Positions 1 to 7,088 of a stretch of 13,520 bases of DNA are shown piece after piece. The translations under genes and the position numbers were made by a program. A model generated the notes under the pieces. The model saw nothing but the letters and a program-made list of their open reading frames with translations, was not told the DNA's origin and made no database searches. The DNA is from Planctomycetota bacterium (GTDB lineage Bacteria; Planctomycetota; Phycisphaerae; Phycisphaerales; SM1A02), in assembly GCA_022567855.1 (NCBI GenBank), contig JADFGE010000033.1:1-13520 (forward strand). Direction: 5' to 3'. How positions within the stretch are numbered: the first letter of the stretch is position 1; every line of letters begins with the position of its first letter.

Positions 1-1
1 G

Positions 2-1231
2 CGTTCGATCGTGGCTTACGACATTGCCTCTGGCCTTGTGACTACACTCATCAAAAAAGGAACATACCCACGCTACGCAAAGTCGGGACATTTGCTTTAT
101 GTGCATGATGGCACGCTCATGGCGGTGCCATTCGACACATCTACGCTCAAGGTGACGGGGTCATTGACGCCTGTCCGATCGGACTTTAAGGTGACTAGCT
201 TTGCAGGTGCTTCCGACTTCGCAATCGCGGATGATGGAACACTGATCGCGCTGACTGACAAAGAAGTGCCCGGCCTAGTGCCAACCCGGATCGATCTCAA
301 AGGCGTCTCTCAACCTGCAACTCGCCACTCGCAACCCTTCAGGAGGATTTGTCTCGCCCCCGATGGAACCAAAGCGGCGGTAACCATCAGCGAGGGCGCG
401 GTGATCCAAACCAGCCTTTGGCTTCTGGACTTCGAGCGCGATTTGCTCACGCTGCTGACCCCCGAGCAAGGCAATCAGTTCTACCCCATCTTCTCGCCCG
501 ACAGCCAATGGCTATATTACACCCAGTGGATCTCGGGTCGCGTGGTATACGACGGCCTTTACCGGCGACGCGTTGACGGCTCGGGCGGACCGGAAAAGCT
601 CGCGATCAACACTACCTGGACGCTCGATGATAACCGGATCGTCCTGGACAACTTCAGCCCGGACGGGCGGACACTGTACCTCTCAATATCAAGCACTCCA
701 TTCACGGGCAGTTCAACCCCGGCCATGGACATCTTCACGTTGACGCTGGATGACGATCTTAAGCTCGAACCCCTGATTGCCACACCGGCCAATGAACACT
801 TTGCCGCTCCCTCGCCCGACGGTCGGTGGCTGGCCTACACCTCCGATGAATCCGGTATCCCCCAGGTCTACATTCGCCCCATCGATGGGCGCGGTGCGCT
901 GGTGCCGGTCTCACGGGACGGTGGCCGAGCTCCCGTCTGGTCGTCGGACGGGACGATCCTGTATTTCATCGGTGATACCAGCATGGTCAGCGCCGCAACA
1001 CTCACAGTCAGCAATGCGAAGGATGATACTCCCACCCTGCGTGTCGGCGCAACTACGACTCTGTTTCCCCACGCCTCACCACAAGGTACTTTCGATCTTT
1101 ACCCGGACGGTGAGCATTTTCTGATGCTCGCGAGTCAGCTCAGCGAAGAGGCGGCACGGCGTACGGAGATCCGGATCACGCTGAACTTCTTCGAAGAACT
1201 CAAACGCCTCGCGCCAACAGGCAAGAACTAG
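2..1231 (+). CDS. PD40/WD40-like beta-propeller protein, C-terminal part (probable serine/threonine kinase sensor half); 5' end outside window
   Basis: The reading frame is open to the left edge of the window, so the N-terminus is missing. The visible ~409 residues contain repeated propeller blades of the PD40/TolB type: 'FSPDSQWLYYT' (about 491-523), 'FSPDGRTLYLS' (about 653-685) and 'SPDGRWLAYTSDE' (about 812-850). The first visible part, 'LLYVHDGTLMAVPFD', and the extreme C-terminus, 'NFFEELKRLAP' (about 1184-1216), are typical of bacterial transmembrane Ser/Thr kinases with a C-terminal PD40 propeller. In those proteins an N-terminal cytosolic kinase domain and one membrane segment precede the propeller, which would sense something outside the cytoplasm. 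The kinase domain is not in this window, so kinase identity is inferred from the tail and from a kinase-like start just downstream. A stand-alone TolB-like propeller protein remains possible. Confidence 0.75.
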   Translation, partial: RSIVAYDIASGLVTTLIKKGTYPRYAKSGHLLYVHDGTLMAVPFDTSTLKVTGSLTPVRSDFKVTSFAGASDFAIADDGTLIALTDKEVPGLVPTRIDLKGVSQPATRHSQPFRRICLAPDGTKAAVTISEGAVIQTSLWLLDFERDLLTLLTPEQGNQFYPIFSPDSQWLYYTQWISGRVVYDGLYRRRVDGSGGPEKLAINTTWTLDDNRIVLDNFSPDGRTLYLSISSTPFTGSSTPAMDIFTLTLDDDLKLEPLIATPANEHFAAPSPDGRWLAYTSDESGIPQVYIRPIDGRGALVPVSRDGGRAPVWSSDGTILYFIGDTSMVSAATLTVSNAKDDTPTLRVGATTTLFPHASPQGTFDLYPDGEHFLMLASQLSEEAARRTEIRITLNFFEELKRLAPTGKN

Positions 1232-1246
1232 CCTACGAACCTCTTC

Positions 1247-1339
1247 ATGATGCAGGTCCCTTCACAAATCGGTCCCTACCAGATCACCCGTGAGTTTGGC
1301 AAACGGCCGCGTCAAAGCGAAAAGAGAACGAGACAATGA
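1247..1339 (+). pseudogene. Relic of a second serine/threonine kinase start (30 codons)
   Basis: A short frame opens with two consecutive ATGs, 16 bp after the propeller gene. It reads 'MMQVPSQIGPYQITREFG', then 'KRPRQSEKRTRQ' and a stop. The 'IGPYQITRE(F/L)G' string is the usual beginning of bacterial PASTA/PD40-type Ser/Thr kinases, just before the glycine-rich ATP loop. Similarity ends exactly where the G-x-G-x-x-G loop should start, and no other frame continues a kinase. I infer a deletion that removed nearly all of a tandem kinase gene. The stop TGA overlaps the ATG of the VOC gene (ATGA, 1336-1339), so ribosomes ending here could restart on that gene. It could instead be a functional leader peptide. 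Confidence 0.6.
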
Positions 1340-1704
1340 TTACGGGCGTCCACACCATGTTCTACACGTCGGAGCCCGAAGCGCTCCGGTCCTTCATCCG
1401 AGACAAGCTCGGGTTCTCGTATACGGATGTTGGGGACGGGTGGCTGATCTTCGACCTCCCGGAAGCGGAAATGGGCTGTCACCCGGCTGAGACCGAAGAC
1501 GGTCAACCCTCGGGCACCCACTACATCTCGTTCTATTGCGACGACATCGAGAAAACGGTGGCCCAACTCACGGCCCGGGGCGTCGAGTTCACAGACGACG
1601 TTCGTGATGTCGGCTATGGGCTCGCGACTCAATTCCGGATGCCGGGCGATTTCCAGGTCCAGCTCTTCCAGCCGAAGTACGCCAAGCAACCGACCGGGCC
1701 GTGA
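1336..1704 (+). CDS. VOC (glyoxalase/bleomycin-resistance-fold) family protein
   Basis: This 122-residue protein has the size and layout of a single vicinal-oxygen-chelate domain. It has an N-terminal 'GVHTMFYTS' strand with His6, a helix followed by 'KLGFSYTDVGDGWLIFDLP', a central 'GTHYISFYCDDIEKTVAQL' with His62, 'RGVEF' before the last strands, and 'PGDFQVQLFQPKY' at the end. In metal-binding VOC enzymes the last strand carries a Glu (xLxEP-type). Here the equivalent position appears to be Gln109, so metal binding may be altered. The family includes glyoxalase I, dioxygenases and drug-binding proteins, and the substrate cannot be read from sequence. The ATG overlaps the stop of the kinase relic. 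An A/G-rich stretch just upstream (aaagagaacgag) is a weak ribosome site. Expression probably depends on read-through from the upstream kinase-type gene. Confidence 0.85.
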   Translation: MITGVHTMFYTSEPEALRSFIRDKLGFSYTDVGDGWLIFDLPEAEMGCHPAETEDGQPSGTHYISFYCDDIEKTVAQLTARGVEFTDDVRDVGYGLATQFRMPGDFQVQLFQPKYAKQPTGP

Positions 1705-1745
1705 TACTTTTTCAGAGCAAGTCGCGCGCATCGTTTGATTCATAG

Positions 1746-1788
1746 CCGCGGGTGAATACCCGCGGGACCCCCGCATTGCCATGCGGGG
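1746..1788. terminator. Two tandem perfect hairpins between converging VOC and ppdK genes
   Basis: First hairpin: CCGCGGGT (1746-1753), loop GAAT, ACCCGCGG (1758-1765). Second hairpin: CCCCGCAT (1769-1776), loop TGCC, ATGCGGGG (1781-1788). Each has a perfect 8-bp stem and a 4-nt loop, and 3 bases separate them. They lie between two convergent genes and the second abuts the ppdK stop codon, so a bidirectional transcription stop or mRNA 3'-end protector is likely. Neither is followed by a T-run on either strand, so they are not classic intrinsic terminators. They may be copies of a dispersed palindromic repeat. Confidence 0.55.
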
Positions 1789-4497
1789 TTATTGAAGCGT
1801 CGCTTGGGCTGCGACCAGGCGCGCGATCGGCACTCTAAATGGCGAGCAACTGACGTAATCCAAACCGACCTTGTGGAAGAAGTGGATCGACGATGGGTCG
1901 CCGCCGTGCTCGCCGCAGATGCCGAGCTTGAGCGTGGGTTTGGTCTTGCGTCCCTTTTCGCAGGCCATCTTGACAAGTTGTCCGACGCCTGATTCGTCGA
2001 GCGATTGGAAGGGATCGACTTCGAGTATCTCGCGCTTGAGATACTCGGGCAGGAACGTGTTGATGTCATCGCGACTGAAGCCGAATGCGAGTTGCGTCAG
2101 GTCGTTGGTGCCGAAGCTAAAGAAGTCAGCGACCTCAGCAATCTCATCGGCGGTCAACGCGGCGCGTGGAATCTCGATCATCGTGCCGATGGGGATGTCG
2201 AGCGTCTCGGTATATCCCTTGGCCTTGCAGACTTCCTCGATCGTCTGTTCAGTGAGCGTACGAAGCGTCGCCAGTTCAGTTCTCGTTCCAACCAACGGGA
2301 TCATAATCTCCGGTTGGGCATCGACATTCTTGTTCTTGCAAGCGATGGTCGCCTCAACGATGGCCGTGACCTGCATCACCAGGATTTCAGGATAGGTCAC
2401 CGCCAGCCGGCACCCGCGGTGTCCCAGCATCGGGTTCATTTCATGCAGCGCCGCCACTCGTTGTTGAACCGCTTGCACCGGCACGTTCATTTCACTGGCA
2501 AGCTGTTCTTGTGATTTTTCATCATGCGGCAAGAACTCGTGAAGCGGCGGATCGAGAAGGCGGATCGTCACGGGCAAGCCTTCCATCACCGCGAGAATGC
2601 CCTCGAAATCATGCTGCTGATAGGGCAAGAGCTTGTCGAGCGCTCGCTTGCGATCCGGCTCATTGTCCGCAAGAATCATCTCTCGCATCGCGGTGATGCG
2701 ATCGGCCTCGAAGAACATATGTTCGGTTCGGCAAAGTCCAATGCCCTGGGCGCCGAACTCACGAGCGCGCTTGGCGTCTGCGGGCGTATCGGCGTTAGTG
2801 CGGACCCCAAGCGTGCGAAACTCGTCCGACCACTGCATGACCGTCTCAAACTCGCGTGAGAGTGTCGGCTCGGAGCGTTCGATTTCGCCGACCATGACTT
2901 CGCCGGTCGAGCCGTCGATCGAGAGCACATCGGTGTGGGTAAAGGTTTTTCCATCAACGGTCATCGTGCGCTTGTTCGCATCAATATGAAGCTCACCCGC
3001 CCCCGCCACACAGCACTTACCCCACCCGCGCGCGACGACCGCAGCATGGCTGGTCATTCCGCCGGTGGAGGTAAGGATGCCGGCCGCTTCGTTCATCCCG
3101 TCAATATCTTCAGGCGACGTGGTTTTGCGTACGAGTAGCACCTGCTCGCCATCATGGGTGCGTTGGACGGCTTCGCGGGCGGTAAAGGCGAGTTTGCCGG
3201 TCGCAGCGCCGGGCGAGGCTGGGAGCCCCGTCGCAATGACCTGGGCCTTTCGCTTGGCGTCCTCCGAGAAACTTGGCAGCAAGAGCTGCGTCAAGTCCTC
3301 AGCCGGGATCCGCTGAATGGCTTGCGTGCGCGTGATCAACTCCTCGGAGACCAAATCGACCGCGATCGTTACCGCCGCCGCCCCCGTGCGTTTACCCGTG
3401 CGCGTTTGCAGCATGAACAACTCGCCGTGCTCGACGGTGAACTCGATGTCCTGCATCTCGCGATAATGCCGCTCGAGGGTATCTTTGATCGTCAGCAACT
3501 GGTCGTAGATCTCCGGCTTCCACTGGCGCATCTCGATGACCGGCCGCGGCGTGCGGATGCCCGCAACAACATCCTCCCCTTGGGCGTTCACCAAGAACTC
3601 GCCGTAGAACTCGTTCTCACCCGTCGAGGGATTGCGCGTAAAGGCAACTCCGGTACCGCAATCATCCCCCATATTCCCGAACACCATGGTTTGCACGTTC
3701 ACCGCCGTGCCCTTTAGCCCGGCGATTTGGTTGATCTCGCGGTAGCGCACGGCACGTGAAGTATTCCACGATTTGAAGACCGCTTCGACGGCACGGATCA
3801 ACTGTTGATAGGGGTCCTGCGGGAAGTCTTCGCCGGTACGTTGACGGTAGACTTTTTTATACGCGTCGCACAACTCGCGCATCCCCTCAGTCGGTACGTC
3901 CGTATCCAAAACAGCCTTGTACTTGGTCTTGACGCGATCGAAAACCGCCTCGAACTTCTCGTGGTCCGTGCCCATGACCACGTCGCCGAACATGTTGATC
4001 AATCGGCGGTAGGCGTCGTAGGCGAATCGCTCGTTGCCGGTCGCTTGAGCCAACCCGTCCACGGATTGATCAGTCAGACCCAGGTTCAGCACGCTATTCA
4101 TCATCCCGGGCATGGAGACGGCCGCGCCGCTGCGCACCGAAACAAGGAGCGGATTGTCGTTCGAGCCGAACGCTTTGTCCGTTTCCTTCTCCAGCCGCCG
4201 AATGTGCTCGGCGACCGACTCGGTCAATCCGTCGGGCAAGTTCTTGCCGGCTGCGTAGTACGACGCACAGACTTGCGTCGTGATGGTAAACCCCGGCGGC
4301 ACGGGCAGTCCCAGCGAACTCATCTCGGCGAGGTTTGCCCCTTTGCCTCCAAGCAGTTGCTTTTGCGATGAATCACCTTCGGTCTGGGATTTCCCAAAGT
4401 AGTAGATCATCTTCGAGCCGGCCGCATCGGATTGGCCGTCGTGCGGGGTGCGGTCTGGTTCGTTGGGGCCGGTTCGCGGCGTTGCCATCGTCGTCAT
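1789..4497 (-). CDS. ppdK: Pyruvate, phosphate dikinase
   Basis: This enzyme interconverts pyruvate + ATP + Pi and PEP + AMP + PPi in the cytosol, serving gluconeogenesis or PPi-linked glycolysis. The 902-residue length matches the family. In order: an ATP-grasp nucleotide-binding domain beginning 'YYFGKSQTEGD' and 'LLGGKGANLAEMSSLGLPVP', with 'LVSVRSGAAVSMPGMMNS'; the swivelling phospho-histidine domain with 'TGGMTSHAAVVARGWGKCCV', catalytic His484; and a C-terminal TIM barrel for pyruvate/PEP with 'IGLCRTEHMFF', 'GTNDLTQLAFGFSRDD' and 'GICGEHGGDP', catalytic Cys861. Both residues sit about 29-30 positions later than in the Clostridium symbiosum enzyme (His455, Cys831), which matches an N-terminal tail here. 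The frame stays open upstream to 4605, but AGGAA at 4506-4510 lies 8 nt before the ATG at 4497, so I chose that start. A second ATG follows at 4488. The gene diverges from pabB. Confidence 0.96.
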   Translation of the reverse strand: MTTMATPRTGPNEPDRTPHDGQSDAAGSKMIYYFGKSQTEGDSSQKQLLGGKGANLAEMSSLGLPVPPGFTITTQVCASYYAAGKNLPDGLTESVAEHIRRLEKETDKAFGSNDNPLLVSVRSGAAVSMPGMMNSVLNLGLTDQSVDGLAQATGNERFAYDAYRRLINMFGDVVMGTDHEKFEAVFDRVKTKYKAVLDTDVPTEGMRELCDAYKKVYRQRTGEDFPQDPYQQLIRAVEAVFKSWNTSRAVRYREINQIAGLKGTAVNVQTMVFGNMGDDCGTGVAFTRNPSTGENEFYGEFLVNAQGEDVVAGIRTPRPVIEMRQWKPEIYDQLLTIKDTLERHYREMQDIEFTVEHGELFMLQTRTGKRTGAAAVTIAVDLVSEELITRTQAIQRIPAEDLTQLLLPSFSEDAKRKAQVIATGLPASPGAATGKLAFTAREAVQRTHDGEQVLLVRKTTSPEDIDGMNEAAGILTSTGGMTSHAAVVARGWGKCCVAGAGELHIDANKRTMTVDGKTFTHTDVLSIDGSTGEVMVGEIERSEPTLSREFETVMQWSDEFRTLGVRTNADTPADAKRAREFGAQGIGLCRTEHMFFEADRITAMREMILADNEPDRKRALDKLLPYQQHDFEGILAVMEGLPVTIRLLDPPLHEFLPHDEKSQEQLASEMNVPVQAVQQRVAALHEMNPMLGHRGCRLAVTYPEILVMQVTAIVEATIACKNKNVDAQPEIMIPLVGTRTELATLRTLTEQTIEEVCKAKGYTETLDIPIGTMIEIPRAALTADEIAEVADFFSFGTNDLTQLAFGFSRDDINTFLPEYLKREILEVDPFQSLDESGVGQLVKMACEKGRKTKPTLKLGICGEHGGDPSSIHFFHKVGLDYVSCSPFRVPIARLVAAQATLQ

Positions 4498-4610
4498 TAG
4501 ACCAATTCCTGCCTGATCGTGGTGTATGAAGGTGAGGCGTCTAGCCCTGATAGGCCGACGTTCCACGAGCACCGTGCCCCTGCGGCCATTCCTCTGCAAA
4601 CTCACGTCGG
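4498..4610. promoter_or_regulatory. Divergent spacer ppdK / pabB
   Basis: This 113-bp spacer between two divergent genes must carry at least the ppdK promoter and probably the pabB promoter. I see no convincing sigma-70 -35/-10 pair and no clear dyad. Beyond the ppdK ribosome site, no element can be placed with confidence. Confidence 0.35.
4506..4510 (-). promoter_or_regulatory. Ribosome-binding site deciding the ppdK start
   Basis: On the minus strand this reads AGGAA, followed by an 8-nt spacer and the ATG at 4497. No comparable site was noted for the longer candidate start at 4605. The site supports a 902-residue product with a ~29-residue polar tail before the conserved 'MIYYFG' start of the family. 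Confidence 0.65.
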
Positions 4611-6026
4611 ATGCTTATCATCGCGCCCATGAATCATCGGCGGTCAATCACCAAGCTCTCCATCACGGCGAGCCCGTTGCAGGTTGCCGCCGCCTGGCCC
4701 GCAGATCGACCGCTATGCATGCTTCACTCCGGCCGGTCTCACCCGCGATGGGCGCGCTGGTCGGTGCTGGCCGAACCGGTCGGCTTCTATCGATTCGACG
4801 GGCGATCCCGCTGGACCGGTCGCACCGGGCTCATGTCTGATGTCGATTTCTCCCACGACCCGCTTCACGATCTGGACGCCATCACCGCCGCCACCGGAAC
4901 CCACGTAGATTCAACGCTTCCATTTGTCGGCGGGTGGATCGGCTATTTCTCCTACGACCTCGGGCGATGGATCGAACCGGCCGCCGCCGGTCACACCGGG
5001 CCCGCCGATGATCGTTCCTGGCCGCTCATCGAATTGGCCTACTGCCCCCGGGCCCTGGTGTTCGACAACCTCACCGGTCAGTGGCATGCGGTTGGCGACG
5101 TTGCCCTCGACGCCCGGCTCGGGGCGCCGGATGAAAACGATCACGCGTTCAACACCGGCCCCATCTCCAGTTCCGTCAATCCGGATGAATACCTGACGAT
5201 GGTCTCCAACACGATCGACTACATCGGGGCCGGCGACATCTTCCAAGCCAACATCACGCAACGTCTCTCGGCGCCGTTCGACGGATCGACGCGCGCGTTA
5301 TGTCAATCAGCGATGGCGATAAGCAAAGCCTGGTACGGCGCGTACCTCGAACTTCCCGACGGGCGCTGCATCCTATCGCTGAGTCCCGAGCTGTTTCTCG
5401 ACGTCGACTTTACGAGTCGATCCGTCATCACCCGCCCGATCAAAGGCACGCGCCCAATCACGGTTGACGCGCGCGATCTTCTGGAATCACCCAAAGACGC
5501 GGCTGAGCTGCACATGATCGTCGATTTGATGCGAAACGATCTGGGGCGTGTGTGTGAGTACGGTTCAGTGCGCGTGCCTCAATCCAGAGCGATCGAAACC
5601 CACCCGACCGTGCATCACGGCGTCGCTGAGATCACCGGCTTGTTGCGCGCAGACGTAGGTATCGGCCGGCTCCTCGGGGCGACCTTCCCCGGCGGCTCGG
5701 TCACGGGCGCACCCAAGATTCGAGCCATGCAGATTATCGACGAGCTCGAATCCATACGCCGTGGACCATACTGCGGCGCGATCGGCTGGATCAGCGATCA
5801 CGGACTCACCCGCCTGAACATGGCAATTCGAACGATCGCCCTCACCGGGCGCCGCGAGACGGGCGTTTGGAACAAGATGGTTGGGACGTTGGACTACGGC
5901 GTCGGGGGCGGGATCGTCGCCGATTCCCACCCCATCGCAGAGTATCGCGAGAGTCTGGATAAAGCGGCGGTCCTGCGACTGGTGCTGGCGGATCGAGACG
6001 CGATCACACCACAACGGACGACCTAA
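4611..6026 (+). CDS. pabB: Aminodeoxychorismate synthase component I (PabB-type chorismate-utilising enzyme)
   Basis: The 471-residue protein belongs to the anthranilate synthase/ADC synthase component I family. The N-terminal half is variable ('FVGGWIGYFSYDLGRWIE' near residue 110). The C-terminal chorismate-binding domain has 'GAGDIFQANITQRLSAPF', 'SLSPELFL', 'PIKGTRP' (276-282), 'DLMRNDLGRVCE', 'TFPGGSVTGAPKIRAM' (about 360-375) and 'GVGGGIVADSHPIAEY'. Lys278 in PIKGT matches Lys274 of E. coli PabB, while TrpE enzymes carry Ala there (PIAGT). This favours 4-amino-4-deoxychorismate for folate over anthranilate. The Arg usually closing the motif is Ile here. No glutamine amidotransferase partner (PabA/TrpG) or PabC lies in the window, so the ammonia-supplying subunit must be elsewhere. 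The ATG at 4611 lacks a clear SD, and an ATG at 4629 is an alternative. The stop overlaps that of the convergent PilZ gene. Confidence 0.9.
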   Translation: MLIIAPMNHRRSITKLSITASPLQVAAAWPADRPLCMLHSGRSHPRWARWSVLAEPVGFYRFDGRSRWTGRTGLMSDVDFSHDPLHDLDAITAATGTHVDSTLPFVGGWIGYFSYDLGRWIEPAAAGHTGPADDRSWPLIELAYCPRALVFDNLTGQWHAVGDVALDARLGAPDENDHAFNTGPISSSVNPDEYLTMVSNTIDYIGAGDIFQANITQRLSAPFDGSTRALCQSAMAISKAWYGAYLELPDGRCILSLSPELFLDVDFTSRSVITRPIKGTRPITVDARDLLESPKDAAELHMIVDLMRNDLGRVCEYGSVRVPQSRAIETHPTVHHGVAEITGLLRADVGIGRLLGATFPGGSVTGAPKIRAMQIIDELESIRRGPYCGAIGWISDHGLTRLNMAIRTIALTGRRETGVWNKMVGTLDYGVGGGIVADSHPIAEYRESLDKAAVLRLVLADRDAITPQRTT

Positions 6027-6919
6027 GCCGACTGACGCTGTTTGACTTCGTCGTGCTCGAACTGCGCCTGTTGCTGAACGGCGATGTATTGACAGATCTG
6101 GTTCACCACGAACCGCTGGTGCGCTGGGTTGAACGAGAAGTCGAACGCCATCCCGGCGTAGGTGTGCTGGCTCGATTCCATGTGATTATGGATGAGTTTG
6201 GCGGTGGCACAGATCGGCGTGGTAAGCTCGGGGGGCAGTCGAAAGCGAATCCAGAACAGCTTGTGGCGCGAAAGGATCGGGGCGTCCTCAGGGTGGAACC
6301 TCAGGCCGATGCCGCCGCCGCCCAGGTTCAGCAGCGTCGCCGCATGCTTTGGTCCGACGTCCGGCATGAGCGATTCGGCGTCAAACGAATTCGCCCCTGC
6401 GTTGGGTTGGATTTCGGCCCCGGGCTGGGCGGCTTCGAATTCCAGCTCGTTCATGCGCTCCGCGATGAGCACGGACTTGGCGTCCAGCAAAGGCCAGACG
6501 TCGACTTCCGGTAGGTTCAGTGACGCGGTGTCAACCCGGTAGTAGTTGCGCCGTTGGCAGCGCTCGACCGAGACCGGGAGCGACAAGCGGTTTGCCGCGA
6601 CGGTCGTGTGGCGGTCCGATTGGTACGTGGTCTCACCCAGGTTGACGGTGTTGAACATCCAGCGGTTCTGGCCGATGGCCAGGATCACCACCAGTTGGAT
6701 CCCCGGCTCCAGCCTGATCGTTTGGCCGAGCGTCATCGGCTGTTCGACGATCATGGCGTCGTCGGTCAGTTGCAGCAGCTTCACCCGCCACACCAGGTGC
6801 CGACCGTCCTCGCCTTGGGCATAGTCGCGGGAGACGGCGATTTCCAGTCCACCTTGGCGCTGGGCCAACTGCTGCAGGCAACGGCGCCACTCTGTGGTGC
6901 GTGATCGGTTCGCGGGCAT
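6023..6919 (-). CDS. PilZ-domain protein, YcgR-like architecture
   Basis: This 298-residue cytosolic protein has no signal peptide. The first ~110 residues look like the beta-rich N-terminal domain of YcgR-type proteins ('IRLEPGIQLVVILAIGQNRWMFNTVNL', about 70-97). This is followed by a PilZ domain with 'QRRNYYRV', giving the c-di-GMP-binding R124xxxR128 motif. The second PilZ motif, (D/N)xSxxG, appears as 'NLGGGG' starting at Asn198, with Ser replaced by Gly. A ~40-residue polar insert (about 150-185) separates the two motifs. A role as a cyclic-di-GMP receptor affecting motility, envelope or polysaccharide output is inferred from family only. The start at 6919 is favoured by GGGGGAG 5 nt upstream; an ATG at 6958 would add 13 residues. 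The stop overlaps that of convergent pabB. Confidence 0.8.
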   Translation of the reverse strand: MPANRSRTTEWRRCLQQLAQRQGGLEIAVSRDYAQGEDGRHLVWRVKLLQLTDDAMIVEQPMTLGQTIRLEPGIQLVVILAIGQNRWMFNTVNLGETTYQSDRHTTVAANRLSLPVSVERCQRRNYYRVDTASLNLPEVDVWPLLDAKSVLIAERMNELEFEAAQPGAEIQPNAGANSFDAESLMPDVGPKHAATLLNLGGGGIGLRFHPEDAPILSRHKLFWIRFRLPPELTTPICATAKLIHNHMESSQHTYAGMAFDFSFNPAHQRFVVNQICQYIAVQQQAQFEHDEVKQRQSA

Positions 6920-6924
6920 CTGAG

Positions 6925-6931
6925 CTCCCCC
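6925..6931 (-). promoter_or_regulatory. Strong ribosome-binding site deciding the PilZ gene start
   Basis: The minus strand reads GGGGGAG, then CTCAG, then the ATG at 6919. This strong purine-rich site at ideal spacing marks 6919 rather than the earlier ATG at 6958 as the start. Confidence 0.7.
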
Positions 6932-7088
6932 ATGTTCGATCGAGGCTTGTGGGATCACAAAGCCTATCGTCCGCTGTCGCAGCGCACTTTATGGAGGCCG
7001 GGATGATCCAGGCTCCGCAGCGCGGTCGACGCCGTTTTCAACTCCACAGCCGCACCGGTGGGTCGCGATTACAGACGCCGATAACTTG

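Noticed and set aside
1312..1782. 156-codon minus-strand frame over the VOC gene
   Set aside because: It lies opposite a gene with clear VOC motifs and shows no family features of its own.
2005..4371. Several long plus-strand frames opposite ppdK
   Set aside because: They are mirror frames of a highly conserved enzyme gene in high-GC DNA. No recognisable domain is present.
4498..4605. 36-residue N-terminal extension of ppdK from an ATG at 4605
   Set aside because: It has no recognisable ribosome site, an Arg-rich composition unlike the enzyme, and would leave almost no spacer to pabB. AGGAA before 4497 is better.
4611..6026. Assignment as anthranilate synthase TrpE
   Set aside because: The PIKGT motif with lysine is the ADC-synthase form, and no trp gene is nearby.
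6946..6962. TTGTG/CACAA dyad upstream of the PilZ gene, reminiscent of a CRP-type half-site pair
   Set aside because: The arms are only 5 bp and the centre is too short for a CRP site, and it overlaps the region next to the start codon. Chance occurrence is likely.
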